The position numbers and the translations under genes are program-made. A stretch of 64,000 nt of DNA from Pricia antarctica (GTDB taxonomy: Bacteria > Bacteroidota > Bacteroidia > Flavobacteriales > Flavobacteriaceae), in the NCBI RefSeq assembly GCF_900101815.1, contig NZ_FNAO01000001.1, positions 1 to 64,000 on the forward strand, given 5' to 3'. Positions 16,154 to 23,756 of this stretch are shown here, one piece after another (within the stretch, counting starts at the first letter, position 1; each line of letters opens with the position of its first letter). Below the pieces are notes generated by a model, which was not told where the DNA came from, did no database searches, and saw nothing but the letters and a program-made list of their open reading frames with translations.

Positions 16154-18121
16154 CTAAGAAGAAAGTTTATCCTTAAAATCGTTTATTACCCCACCCTTCA
16201 GCAACAATCCTATTTGCCTATCGCTAAGGCTATGTTTAGTGAAAATCTCCTCGGTATTGTTCTTATTTTTGACCTTAACCTTAATGAGACCTTTATTAAT
16301 TATGTCTTCCCTTAGGTCTTTGAACTCGATCAAAGCCCCTTGTTCGATATCGTCATAATTCTGGGGGTTATCGAATTCCAAGGGAAGAATACCGAAATTT
16401 ATTAGATTCTGCCATGCGATCCGTGCATAATCTTTGGCAATGACCGCCACTTGACCTAAATATTTTGGTGCGATTGCAGCATGTTCCCTACTACTGCCCT
16501 GTGCGTAGTTTTCCCCGGCCACAACGATATGACCACCGTATTTTTCTTTGGCAAGCATGGCTCGGTCATAAAACTTTTCATCGATTACGGAGTAGGAGTA
16601 TTTACTTATTTCAGGAATATTACTCCGAAACGGAAGCACCTCCGCACCTGCTTTCAATATTTCATCCGTAGAGACATTGTCCCCCATTTTTAATAGTACG
16701 GGAACTTCGTATGCCGATTTTAGTGCGTTCATCTCTGGAAGGGATTTAATATTAGGTCCCTTTTTAAGCTTTATTTCGAGGTTGTCCTTGGTCGGCGGCA
16801 CCAACATATCCAGATTGATGATTACCTCATCCGGGAACTCATATTGCGGATATTTCATTCCGAACAACTTTTCAAGATCTCTAGGATCCGTAATTTTTCC
16901 TGTTAAAGCGGAGGCGGCAGCAGTTTCTGGACTACATAGATAGACTTGGTCGTCCTTTGTCCCAGAACGGTCCGGAAAATTACGGGGCATTGTCCGTAGA
17001 CTTATAGTGCCACTTGCCGGGGCTTGTCCCATACCAATACAGCCCATACATCCGGACTGGTGATAGCGCGCCCCTGCCTTTATCAGATTGGCAAAAGTTC
17101 CGTTCCCGATCATGTTCTGGATGATCTGTCGGGAAGTGGGATTGATATCGAAGGAAACTTCTTGGTTTACGCTTCTATCCTTTACAATAGCACCTGCCAT
17201 CCAAAAATCCCTAAGTCCCGGATTGGCGGAAGAACCGATGACCACCTGACTGATTTTTCTATTCTCTACATCGCGAACGGGAACAACATTGCCGGGGCTT
17301 GTGGGCAATGCAATTAGAGGAACCAGTTCGTCCAGAAGAATTTCATGCTCCAGGTCATAGGAACAACCTTCATCCGCTAAAATTTCGTTCCAATCGTCTT
17401 CCCTTCCTTGGGATTTTAGAAAGCGACGGGTTTCCCCATCACTTGGAAATACCGTTGTAGTAGCACCGAGTTCGGCACCCATGTTCGCTATGACATGCCG
17501 ATCCATGGCACTCAAATGCTTTAATCCGCTCCCATAATACTCTATTATGCTGCCTACTCCCCCTTTGACACCGAAACGACGTAACATTTCAAGTATGACA
17601 TCCTTGGCGCTTACCCAATCGGGTAGTTTACCCATCAGTTTCACGCCCATGATCTTTGGCATTTTAACAAAATAGGGTTGCCCGGCTATGGCAGCGGCCA
17701 CATCCAAACCACCTGTGCCAATGGCAAGCATTCCCAGAGACCCCGCGGCACAACTATGACTATCGGAACCTACTAAGGACTTGCCTGGGATTCCAAAACG
17801 CTCCATATGAACGGGATGACTTACCCCGTTACCGGGCTTGCTGTACCATAACCCGAATTTTTGAGCAGCCGAATATAAAAAAAGATGGTCGTCCGCATTT
17901 TTAAAATCGGTCTGTAATAAATTATGGTCTACATATTGCACGGCCACTTCGGTCTTTGCCCTATCGAGACCCATTGCTTCCAGCTCCAACTGCACCAAAG
18001 TTCCTGTAGCATCTTGCAACAACGCCTGATCTATCTTTAGACCAATTTCCGTTCCTGGATCCATTGTCCCGGTTATCAAGTGGGATTGTATCAATTTCTG
18101 CGCAACGTTCAATGAGTTCAT
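16154..18121 (-). CDS. Aconitate hydratase, Aquifex-type
   Basis: A 655-residue cytoplasmic 4Fe-4S hydro-lyase that interconverts citrate and isocitrate. Large aconitase domain first (GSDSHSCAAGSLGMLAIG with the first cluster Cys; YHQSGCMGCIGMGQ with the other two), swivel domain last (GENYAQGSSREHAAIAP). The length and the direct joining of domains match the putative aconitase of the Aquifex/Desulfo type rather than the ~750-residue mitochondrial-like or ~900-residue AcnA/AcnB forms. A homoaconitase-like or other substrate cannot be excluded. It follows a broken ablB gene and lies in the accessory region, so it may be a second aconitase or an acquired replacement. Confidence 0.88.
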   Translation of the reverse strand: MNSLNVAQKLIQSHLITGTMDPGTEIGLKIDQALLQDATGTLVQLELEAMGLDRAKTEVAVQYVDHNLLQTDFKNADDHLFLYSAAQKFGLWYSKPGNGVSHPVHMERFGIPGKSLVGSDSHSCAAGSLGMLAIGTGGLDVAAAIAGQPYFVKMPKIMGVKLMGKLPDWVSAKDVILEMLRRFGVKGGVGSIIEYYGSGLKHLSAMDRHVIANMGAELGATTTVFPSDGETRRFLKSQGREDDWNEILADEGCSYDLEHEILLDELVPLIALPTSPGNVVPVRDVENRKISQVVIGSSANPGLRDFWMAGAIVKDRSVNQEVSFDINPTSRQIIQNMIGNGTFANLIKAGARYHQSGCMGCIGMGQAPASGTISLRTMPRNFPDRSGTKDDQVYLCSPETAAASALTGKITDPRDLEKLFGMKYPQYEFPDEVIINLDMLVPPTKDNLEIKLKKGPNIKSLPEMNALKSAYEVPVLLKMGDNVSTDEILKAGAEVLPFRSNIPEISKYSYSVIDEKFYDRAMLAKEKYGGHIVVAGENYAQGSSREHAAIAPKYLGQVAVIAKDYARIAWQNLINFGILPLEFDNPQNYDDIEQGALIEFKDLREDIINKGLIKVKVKNKNNTEEIFTKHSLSDRQIGLLLKGGVINDFKDKLSS

Positions 18122-18396
18122 GTTTTTGATTTTTTTAGAGAATACGTTTAACTAAAGTGCTCGATAGGCTTGAAAAGAGAAAGTATCGAAGAATTGGAGA
18201 TTCTGCTAAATTTTAACTGCACTCTATAAGATATGCATTTTAGATTAGTATGAAAAATACGAAGGAAAGAAGTTCTGCTAAACGTATCAGGTTCTGCTTC
18301 TTGAGAGCCTTTTAACATAGGTTTAACCTGCTTTGACGGAGAGTTCGCACCCAATGTTGTATATTATAAGTTATTGTAAATCAATAAAATAGAAAA

Positions 18397-18531
18397 ATGA
18401 GCGATAAAAGAAAATTTAAGAGGAAAGTAAGACAATCAAACCCTACTAATCCATCCGGGGGCAGCGATATCAAGAATAAGACATTTGATATTGACAAAAA
18501 AACTATAGACGAAAACCAAAGTAAAAAATAG
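18397..18531 (+). CDS. Small basic hypothetical protein
   Basis: A 44-codon frame (MSDKRKFKRKVRQSNPTNPS, then GGSDIKNKTFDIDKKT...) on the strand of, and 100 bp before, the HPF gene. It has a basic N-terminus and a Ser/Asn-rich middle and no membrane segment. Preceded by an A-rich leader typical of Bacteroidota start sites. No family recognised. Its position suggests it belongs to the HPF / baeRF-like / SPFH group. Confidence 0.45.
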   Translation: MSDKRKFKRKVRQSNPTNPSGGSDIKNKTFDIDKKTIDENQSKK

Positions 18532-18631
18532 CGTCGAAAAGAACATTGGAACCGCACAATTATAATGTAGATGTCAATTGGGAAAGAAGATAAAGATTGA
18601 AAAAGAGTAATTAAACCAAGAAAATGCAACA

Positions 18632-18958
18632 ATGAAAATTCAATTTAATACCGATAAAACGATAAGTGGTAATGAAAAAGATCAGCATTATTTTACCTCC
18701 TTGATAGAAGAAGGGCTGAAAAATTTTGAATCTTATATTACAAGAATAGAAGTTCATCTATCAGATGAAAATGGAAAAAAGGAAGGACTTAACGATATGC
18801 GATGTTTGCTGGAAACCAGAATTGAAGGCAGACAACCTTTAGCAGTTTCATGTCAGGCCAATACCGTTGAATTTGCTGTTTCAGGTGCCATTGATAAACT
18901 CACAGCTTCTTTAGAAACAATTCTTGGAAAGATACAAGATCATCAAAAAACCACTTAA
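18632..18958 (+). CDS. HPF/RaiA-family ribosome-associated protein
   Basis: A 108-residue sigma-54-modulation/HPF-fold protein that binds the 30S decoding centre and silences ribosomes in stress or starvation. The beta-alpha-beta-beta-beta-alpha pattern is readable: IQFNTDKTI, the helix YFTSLIEEGLKNFESYI, strands TRIEVHLSDENG and MRCLLETRIEGRQPLAVSCQ, and the last helix VSGAIDKLTASLETILGKI. It has no C-terminal long-HPF dimerisation domain, so it is the short type. Its TAA overlaps the next ATG by one base (TAATG), so the two are translated as a pair. This is probably an extra, accessory copy beside the chromosomal hpf. Confidence 0.8.
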   Translation: MKIQFNTDKTISGNEKDQHYFTSLIEEGLKNFESYITRIEVHLSDENGKKEGLNDMRCLLETRIEGRQPLAVSCQANTVEFAVSGAIDKLTASLETILGKIQDHQKTT

Positions 18959-19332
18959 TGAAAATGAAAAAACTAGGAATCTGGATGGATCATGAAAACG
19001 CAAATTTAATTGATTTAAATTCCAAGAAACACAGTCGTTCCATAACCTCAGAATTTACTTTCAATACAAAAGAAGACGCATTGAATAGAAGTGAAAGTCT
19101 TATGCATAATAAAAGGCAGCAAATGCATGAAGCCTATTACAAAGAAATTGCAGATGTCATTTTGAAATATGATAATGTGCTTTTATTTGGTCCGACAAAT
19201 GCAAAAACAGAACTACATAATTACTTGAATAAGGATTTACACTTTAAGGATATAAATATTGGTGTCGAATCAGCTGATAAGATGACGGATAACGAAAAAG
19301 ATGCTTTTGTGGAAAATCATTTTAAAAAGTAA
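18958..19332 (+). CDS. baeRF-like (bacterial eRF1-like) protein, hypothetical
   Basis: A 124-residue protein opening with KKLGIWMDHENANLIDL, the pattern of bacterial/archaeal release-factor-like (baeRF) or host-attachment-type domains: first strand with an (I/V)WxDxxxAxxI motif, later VLLFGPTNAKTELHNYL, which matches the FGPxxAKxEL segment of that fold. Members are thought to act at the ribosome. Translational coupling to an HPF gene supports a ribosome-related role. Assignment rests on motif memory, not a search. Confidence 0.6.
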   Translation: MKMKKLGIWMDHENANLIDLNSKKHSRSITSEFTFNTKEDALNRSESLMHNKRQQMHEAYYKEIADVILKYDNVLLFGPTNAKTELHNYLNKDLHFKDINIGVESADKMTDNEKDAFVENHFKK

Positions 19333-19470
19333 TCTTCTACGATTTCTCTTGAATTACTAAATTTTTTTTCGTGTTTGATTTAGGAAGTTGGCTTTTATAG
19401 CTAAACCTATATAAAGATTACTATCAGAACACATCGCATACAAAAGGATTAATCTAAAAACAGAATACTA

Positions 19471-20286
19471 GTGGACAAATTACCAAAGATTGCTTTACCC
19501 GCAATATTCATATTGATTGTACTTGTAATTTTAATTTCTAAATCAGCTATCACCATAGGTTCTGGAGATGCTGGTGTTTTATACAAAACCTTTGGCGGAG
19601 GTGTGGTTACAGATGAGCCGCCGATGGGAGAAGGCTTTCATATCGTCGCACCATGGAACAAGGTTTTCGTTTACGAAGTGAGACAACAAGAGGTTTTTGA
19701 AAAGATGCAAGTACTTTCTTCGAACGGATTGGAAATTAAATTGGATGCCTCTGCTTGGTTTGAACCTAAACGTGAATTCTTGGGTAAATTACACCAAGAG
19801 AAGGGAACTGAATATATCCAGCGCGTATTGCTGCCTACCATACGTTCCGCAGCAAGAAGTGTTGTTGGCCGGTACACGCCTGAGCAACTATATTCAAGTA
19901 AGCGAGACGCTATTCAAGCTGAGATATACGAAGAAACCAAGAAAATTGTTGATGGTCAGTACATTCAGTTGAACGAAGTATTGGTGCGTGATGTAACATT
20001 ACCTGCTACGATTAAAGAAGCAATTGAACGTAAATTAAAGCAAGAGCAAGAATCATTGGAGTATAAGTTTCGATTGGTTACCGCTCAGAAAGAAGCTGAA
20101 AAAGTAACTATTGAAGCCCAAGGTAAGGCAGATGCAAATAGAATATTGAGTGCATCGCTAAATGATAAAATTTTACAGGACAAAGGAATAGACGCAACCT
20201 TAGAGCTTGCAAAGTCACCAAACTCAAAGGTGGTTATCGTTGGAAGTGGAGATTCCGGTCTTCCATTGATTTTAGGAAATAACTAA
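19471..20286 (+). CDS. SPFH/prohibitin-family membrane protein
   Basis: A 271-residue protein starting at GTG. One N-terminal membrane helix (residues about 6-24, LPAIFILIVLVILI), then the SPFH/prohibitin domain (GDAGVLYKTFGGGV, GFHIVAPWNKVFVYEVR, LDASAWFEPKREFLGKLHQE, VVGRYTPEQLYSSKRD) and a C-terminal coiled coil (LKQEQESLEYKFRLVTAQKE, EAQGKADANRIL). Such proteins form ring or cage assemblies on membranes and help quality control. It follows the HPF and baeRF-like genes on the same strand with a 138-bp gap. Confidence 0.88.
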   Translation: MDKLPKIALPAIFILIVLVILISKSAITIGSGDAGVLYKTFGGGVVTDEPPMGEGFHIVAPWNKVFVYEVRQQEVFEKMQVLSSNGLEIKLDASAWFEPKREFLGKLHQEKGTEYIQRVLLPTIRSAARSVVGRYTPEQLYSSKRDAIQAEIYEETKKIVDGQYIQLNEVLVRDVTLPATIKEAIERKLKQEQESLEYKFRLVTAQKEAEKVTIEAQGKADANRILSASLNDKILQDKGIDATLELAKSPNSKVVIVGSGDSGLPLILGNN

Positions 20287-20455
20287 ACTATATCAGGTTG
20301 AACGAGGTCAAAGCCATTTCGTCACAATTGGGACACCATGTTTAATGCCATGCTTATTAATTTTTCCATAGTTTAAAAAGCATTTTAATCCCTTAAGAAT
20401 ATAGTATCAACTCCAATAAATTAGAAAAAACAGCATTAAATTCATTACGACTACC

Positions 20456-20487
20456 AGTGCCATAAAACGGCCGTTTTACGGGACACT
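20456..20487 (+). repeat. Palindromic site copy h
   Basis: AGTGCCATAAAACGG-CCGTTTTACGGGACACT. Near-perfect dyad and the best copy in the window. Lies 88 bp before the recombinase start codon's own site i. Confidence 0.75.
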
Positions 20488-20544
20488 TTTACCAAAGCGG
20501 AAAATCTTTTGCAGGAGTGTCCTATTTCTGGTCCTTTTTAGTAG

Positions 20545-20573
20545 TTTCGTTAAATAACGTTTTACGGGACAAT
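20545..20573 (+). repeat. Palindromic site copy i, abutting recombinase start
   Basis: Right half CGTTTTACGGGACAA ends 2 bp before the recombinase ATG; the left half (TTTCGTTAAATAA) is weak. The region between h and i also has TGTCCTATTTC and GGTCC words. The arrangement resembles a multi-subsite res region in front of a resolvase gene. Confidence 0.6.
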
Positions 20574-20574
20574 T

Positions 20575-21153
20575 ATGGTACTAGGATATGCACGGGTCTC
20601 CACAAAGGACCAATCGTTGGATTCACAGAAGAACCTCCTTAAAAAGGCGGGCTGTGAAAAAATATATTCCGACGTCGCCAGTGGAACTAAAGAGGACAGA
20701 AAAGGGCTTAAGCGGATGCTCGAACATCTTAGGGATGGCGATACCGTTATTACATATAAGAACGATAGGATGTTCAGGTCATTAAGGAACATGATCGATC
20801 TAATAGATGTTTTCAATGATAAGGGAATTCATTTTAAGAGCCTGAGCGAACCGGAGTTCGACACCACTTCGGCCAACGGCAAGTTCCTTCTCCAGATATT
20901 TGCCTCCGTGGCCGAATTTGAACGGAACCTTATTTCCGAAAGAACAAAAATGGGTCTGGTCAACGCGAGGAAGAGAAAAAAATTATTGGGAAGGCCGAAG
21001 GGGGTGTCAAATGCGATAAAGGATAAATATGAGTACGCAAAACATCTTTATGATAACAGGGATATCCCGATAAGGGAGGCCTGTTCAAGGGCTAAAATCA
21101 GCAAAACTTCGTTTTACAGGGTGGAAAATGAAATATCCCAAAAAAAACTCTAA
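20575..21153 (+). CDS. Serine recombinase (resolvase/invertase family)
   Basis: A 192-residue small serine recombinase that cuts and rejoins DNA at specific sites through a phosphoserine link. Catalytic Ser9 is in LGYARVSTKDQSLDSQ; the conserved Arg pair sits in NDRMFRSLRNM, and SVAEFERNLISERTKMGL is the start of helix E at the dimer interface. The C-terminal helix-turn-helix (IREACSRAKISKTSFYRV) binds the site arms. Length is typical of resolvases and invertases. Two copies of the palindromic site lie directly upstream, and the same site separates the accessory genes to the left, so this is the best candidate for the enzyme acting on them. Confidence 0.92.
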   Translation: MVLGYARVSTKDQSLDSQKNLLKKAGCEKIYSDVASGTKEDRKGLKRMLEHLRDGDTVITYKNDRMFRSLRNMIDLIDVFNDKGIHFKSLSEPEFDTTSANGKFLLQIFASVAEFERNLISERTKMGLVNARKRKKLLGRPKGVSNAIKDKYEYAKHLYDNRDIPIREACSRAKISKTSFYRVENEISQKKL

Positions 21154-21440
21154 AATAAAAAGGATGGGGAAACCAAGAGCTTTTATGGAACAGCGGTGAA
21201 TTATGAAATTAGCCTTAAGGAACATTCTTTAAATGATAAATTATATCACGGAAGTTCTTTTGAAGCGGTGATAAAAGAATTAATCAACACCAGATGCGCG
21301 ACAAAGCTTCTTATTTCTATTAGTATTTTTTAGTAAAGACTGGGGAAATCAATAAAAATGATTCTCAAAAAAGCACGCTGAAAACACGCTGACAAAGAAA
21401 AAAGGCAGCTACATTTGAATGTAACTACCTGATTTTAAAT
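21154..21440. other. Gene-free stretch
   Basis: No gene is supported. It holds a weak dyad (GGCAGCTACATT / AATGTAACTACC, 21402-21429) next to the half tRNA gene, which could have been the terminator of the original tRNA-Asn gene. Confidence 0.4.
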
Positions 21441-21488
21441 CTCCTCCTCTTGGGCTCGAACCAAGAACCTTCTGATTAACAGTTGGTT
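21441..21488 (-). pseudogene. 3' half of a tRNA-Asn(GTT) gene; attachment-site remnant
   Basis: The minus strand reads CTGTTAATCAGAAGG, then TTCTTGGTTCGAGCCCAAGA and GGAGGAG: anticodon loop with GTT, 3' anticodon stem, T arm and 3' acceptor strand of a tRNA-Asn. The 5' anticodon stem expected before CTGTTAA (TCTGA) is replaced by unrelated bases, so tRNA identity starts in the anticodon loop. That is the usual crossover point of tyrosine integrases. Downstream bases on the + strand carry two GTTGTACCT direct repeats (21566, 21577) that look like integrase arm sites. Confidence 0.65.
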
Positions 21489-21565
21489 GTGCTGTGTTAA
21501 AAATTATTTATCACTAAAAGCATTCATCCAGTAACATATCTAAAGTGAAGTAGATGAACTCATTT

Positions 21566-21585
21566 GTTGTACCTATGTTGTACCT
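21566..21585 (+). repeat. Two GTTGTACCT direct repeats
   Basis: GTTGTACCT at 21566-21574 and again at 21577-21585, spaced 11 bp. Close to the half tRNA gene, consistent with arm-type integrase binding sites left from an old integration; no integrase gene remains in the window. Confidence 0.4.
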
Positions 21586-21591
21586 GAAAAT

Positions 21592-21625
21592 AAAAAAAGG
21601 CTTTAACATTTCTGTCAAAGCCTTT
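21592..21625 (-). terminator. Intrinsic terminator after tRNA-Leu
   Basis: On the minus strand CGAAAGGCTTTGAC...GTTAAAGCC is followed by a run of seven T. The stem AAAGGCTTT/AAAGCCTTT starts three bases after the tRNA 3' end. Confidence 0.75.
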
Positions 21626-21627
21626 CG

Positions 21628-21709
21628 TACTCGAGGCGGGAATCGAACCCGCACGTCCTAAAACACTGGATTTTGAATCCAGCGCGTCTACCAATTCCGC
21701 CACTCGAGC
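21628..21709 (-). tRNA. tRNA-Leu (CAA)
   Basis: An 82-nt class II tRNA. Acceptor GCTCGAG pairs with CTCGAGT, discriminator A; D arm with GGTAGACGC; anticodon arm CTGGA-TTCAAAA-TCCAG gives anticodon CAA (reads UUG); a short variable arm (GTGTTTTAGGAC) and T arm CGGGTTCGATTCCCG follow. CCA is not encoded. It marks the edge of core DNA: the accessory region lies on its left and prs-rplY-pth on its right. Confidence 0.95.
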
Positions 21710-21819
21710 ATACTAGTTTTACAAAAGACGTTGTAAAACAGGACTGCAAAACTATAAAATATTTTGATTGCTGCCCTAAAATTCTGAACATTTATCCTTC
21801 TCCTACCCGAATTAATTTC

Positions 21820-21827
21820 TAAATTTG
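21820..21827 (+). promoter_or_regulatory. Candidate -7 element for prs
   Basis: TAAATTTG matches the Bacteroidota TAnnTTTG consensus, 74 bp upstream of the prs start. A clear -33 TTG at the right distance is not obvious. Confidence 0.45.
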
Positions 21828-21901
21828 CACCTCCCTTAAAAAAACCTATGTAAATATAGGTGAAGTCGAGGGTATCAATAAACGCGTTGACAATTTTATC
21901 C

Positions 21902-22843
21902 ATGCCGTACCAAGTTCCCGAGCCTAAAATTTTTGCCTGTACACAAAGTACCGTATTGGCAGAAAAAATCGCTAAATCGTACGGTGCCGATTTGGGCAAC
22001 GTCCATTTTTCAAGATATAGTGATGGGGAGTTTCAGCCTTCTTTCGAAGAATCGGTACGGGGCGCACGGATCTTTATTATAGGTTCGACAAATCCAAGCT
22101 CGGAAAATCTCATGGAAATGCTGTTAATGCTCGATGCGGCAAAAAGAGCCTCGGCCCGTCACATAACGGCCGTAATGCCCTATTTCGGTTGGGCGAGACA
22201 AGATCGTAAAGACAAGCCACGGGTGCCGATTGCGGCTAAGTTAGTCGCAAAAATGCTGGAGGCGGCGGGGGCGACCCGAATCATTACGATGGACTTGCAC
22301 GCCGACCAAATTCAGGGTTTCTTTGAAAAACCGGTAGACCATCTGTTTGCATCGACCCTATTTTTGCCGTATTTGAAAAAACTGAATTTAGACAATCTGA
22401 CCATCGCCTCCCCCGACATGGGCGGATCGAAAAGGGCCTATGCCTATTCAAAAGCGCTGGAATGCGACGTCGTTATTTGCTATAAGCAACGCGCCAAGGC
22501 CAACGTGATTTCCCATATGGAACTGATCGGCGATGTGCAGGGAAAAAACGTAGTTTTAGTGGATGATATGGTCGATACGGCCGGAACCCTCACCAAAGCG
22601 GCCGATCTCATGAGAGAGCGAGGCGCATTGAGCGTAAGGGCCATTACGACACACGGACTTTTATCGGGCAACGCTTACAAAAAAATAGAGGAGTCAAAAC
22701 TGTTGGAGTTGATTATCACCGATTCCATTCCAATTACTAAGGATAGCGAAAAAATAAAGGTTTTATCCTGTGCGGAGCTTTTCGCGGATGTCATGCATAG
22801 GGTCCATCATAATACTTCGATATCGTCGAAGTTTTTAATGTGA
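21902..22843 (+). CDS. prs: Ribose-phosphate pyrophosphokinase
   Basis: A 313-residue enzyme that makes PRPP from ribose 5-phosphate and ATP for nucleotide, histidine, tryptophan and NAD synthesis. Start taken at MPYQVPEPKIFACTQ (21902); the frame upstream is not conserved in character. Visible: FSRYSDGEFQPSFEESVRG, the ATP/ribose-binding PYFGWARQDRKDKPR, the PRPP synthase signature DLHADQIQGFF, and the PRPP loop VVLVDDMVDTAGTL. Followed by rplY and pth on the same strand, the common flavobacterial order. Confidence 0.97.
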   Translation: MPYQVPEPKIFACTQSTVLAEKIAKSYGADLGNVHFSRYSDGEFQPSFEESVRGARIFIIGSTNPSSENLMEMLLMLDAAKRASARHITAVMPYFGWARQDRKDKPRVPIAAKLVAKMLEAAGATRIITMDLHADQIQGFFEKPVDHLFASTLFLPYLKKLNLDNLTIASPDMGGSKRAYAYSKALECDVVICYKQRAKANVISHMELIGDVQGKNVVLVDDMVDTAGTLTKAADLMRERGALSVRAITTHGLLSGNAYKKIEESKLLELIITDSIPITKDSEKIKVLSCAELFADVMHRVHHNTSISSKFLM

Positions 22844-22915
22844 TCTCCACCGGCAACGCTCTCAAATTTAAGGGTAGCCAACGGGAAGCATAAAACATAT
22901 AGCTTTGCAGTAAGT

Positions 22916-22939
22916 GTAAGAGTAAGAGTAAGAGTAAGA
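22916..22939. repeat. Tandem hexamer GTAAGA x4
   Basis: Four exact copies of GTAAGA, preceded by a degenerate GTAAGT, in the prs-rplY spacer about 40 bp before the rplY start. Too short for a CRISPR; a simple repeat that could vary in number and alter the rplY leader. Confidence 0.8.
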
Positions 22940-22978
22940 AAAATAATTAATATTAATTAATAATTCTATCTATTTAAA

Positions 22979-23662
22979 ATGAAGTCAATTAAAGTAAAAG
23001 GATCAGAAAGAGAAAGCGTGGGCAAGAAGGCAACGAAGGCCCTACGTAATGCTGGAAAGGTTCCTTGCGTTATATACGGAGGGGATAAACCGATACACTT
23101 TTCAGCGGACGAACTAGCGTTCAGGGATTTAGTGTACACCCCCGCCGCACATACCGTAAGCGTGGACTTCGGCGGAAAAATGGGCGTCGTCAGGGCCATT
23201 ATGCAAGACATCCAGTTCCATCCGGTAACGGACAATATTTTGCATATCGACTTTTACGAGCTTTTCGATGATAAGCCAGTGACCATGAACATTCCCGTTC
23301 GTCTTCAGGGCAACGCGCCCGGCGTCAGAAACGGTGGTCGTCTGTTGTTCCGAAAAAGAAAGTTGTCAATCAAGGCCGTACCCGAGAAACTTCCCGATTT
23401 CTTTGATATCGATATTTCGAAATTGAAAATCGGAGATAATATTACCGTGGAAAGTTTGTTGAACGACGAATTTGAAATCCTACATCCCGAAACGACGGTT
23501 GTTGTGCAGGTGAAAACCATGCGTGCGGCCATAGTCGTCGAAGAAGATGAGGAAGGCTTGGAAGGCGTTGAAGGAGAAGAAGGTGTTGAAGGAGAAGAAG
23601 GTGCTGAAGGCGCAGCTGAAGGGGGCGAAGCTTCCGAAGGTGGCGACGAAAGTAAAGAATAG
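22979..23662 (+). CDS. rplY: 50S ribosomal protein L25 (general stress protein Ctc type)
   Basis: A 227-residue two-domain L25. The N-terminal 5S rRNA-binding domain includes [20 protein letters not shown] and KVPCVIYGG; the C-terminal TL5/Ctc beta domain covers about residues 95-180 ([36 protein letters not shown]). After residue 188 comes an acidic Glu/Gly-rich tail (about 40 residues, repeats of EGVEGEEG), typical for Bacteroidota and probably disordered. Lies between prs and pth; a strong terminator follows it. Confidence 0.95.
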   Translation: MKSIKVKGSERESVGKKATKALRNAGKVPCVIYGGDKPIHFSADELAFRDLVYTPAAHTVSVDFGGKMGVVRAIMQDIQFHPVTDNILHIDFYELFDDKPVTMNIPVRLQGNAPGVRNGGRLLFRKRKLSIKAVPEKLPDFFDIDISKLKIGDNITVESLLNDEFEILHPETTVVVQVKTMRAAIVVEEDEEGLEGVEGEEGVEGEEGAEGAAEGGEASEGGDESKE

Positions 23663-23681
23663 TTTTTCTTTGGAATGCCAA

Positions 23682-23720
23682 AAAAAAAGCATCCCGGCCT
23701 CGTGTCTGGATGCTTTTGTA
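23682..23720 (+). terminator. Intrinsic terminator after rplY
   Basis: AAAAAGCATCC ... GGATGCTTTT with a 13-base interior; A-run before and T-run after make it work in both directions. Starts about 20 bp after the rplY stop. Confidence 0.8.
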
Positions 23721-23756
23721 TTTTTATGGCCATTGATAGCCTGAAGAAAACCTACC

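Noticed and set aside
8563-20573. Classical integron with attC sites
   Set aside because: No tyrosine integrase IntI and no R'/R'' core pattern; the sites are short symmetric dyads next to a serine recombinase.
22916-22939. CRISPR-like array
   Set aside because: Only four 6-bp tandem copies without spacers; no cas genes in the window.
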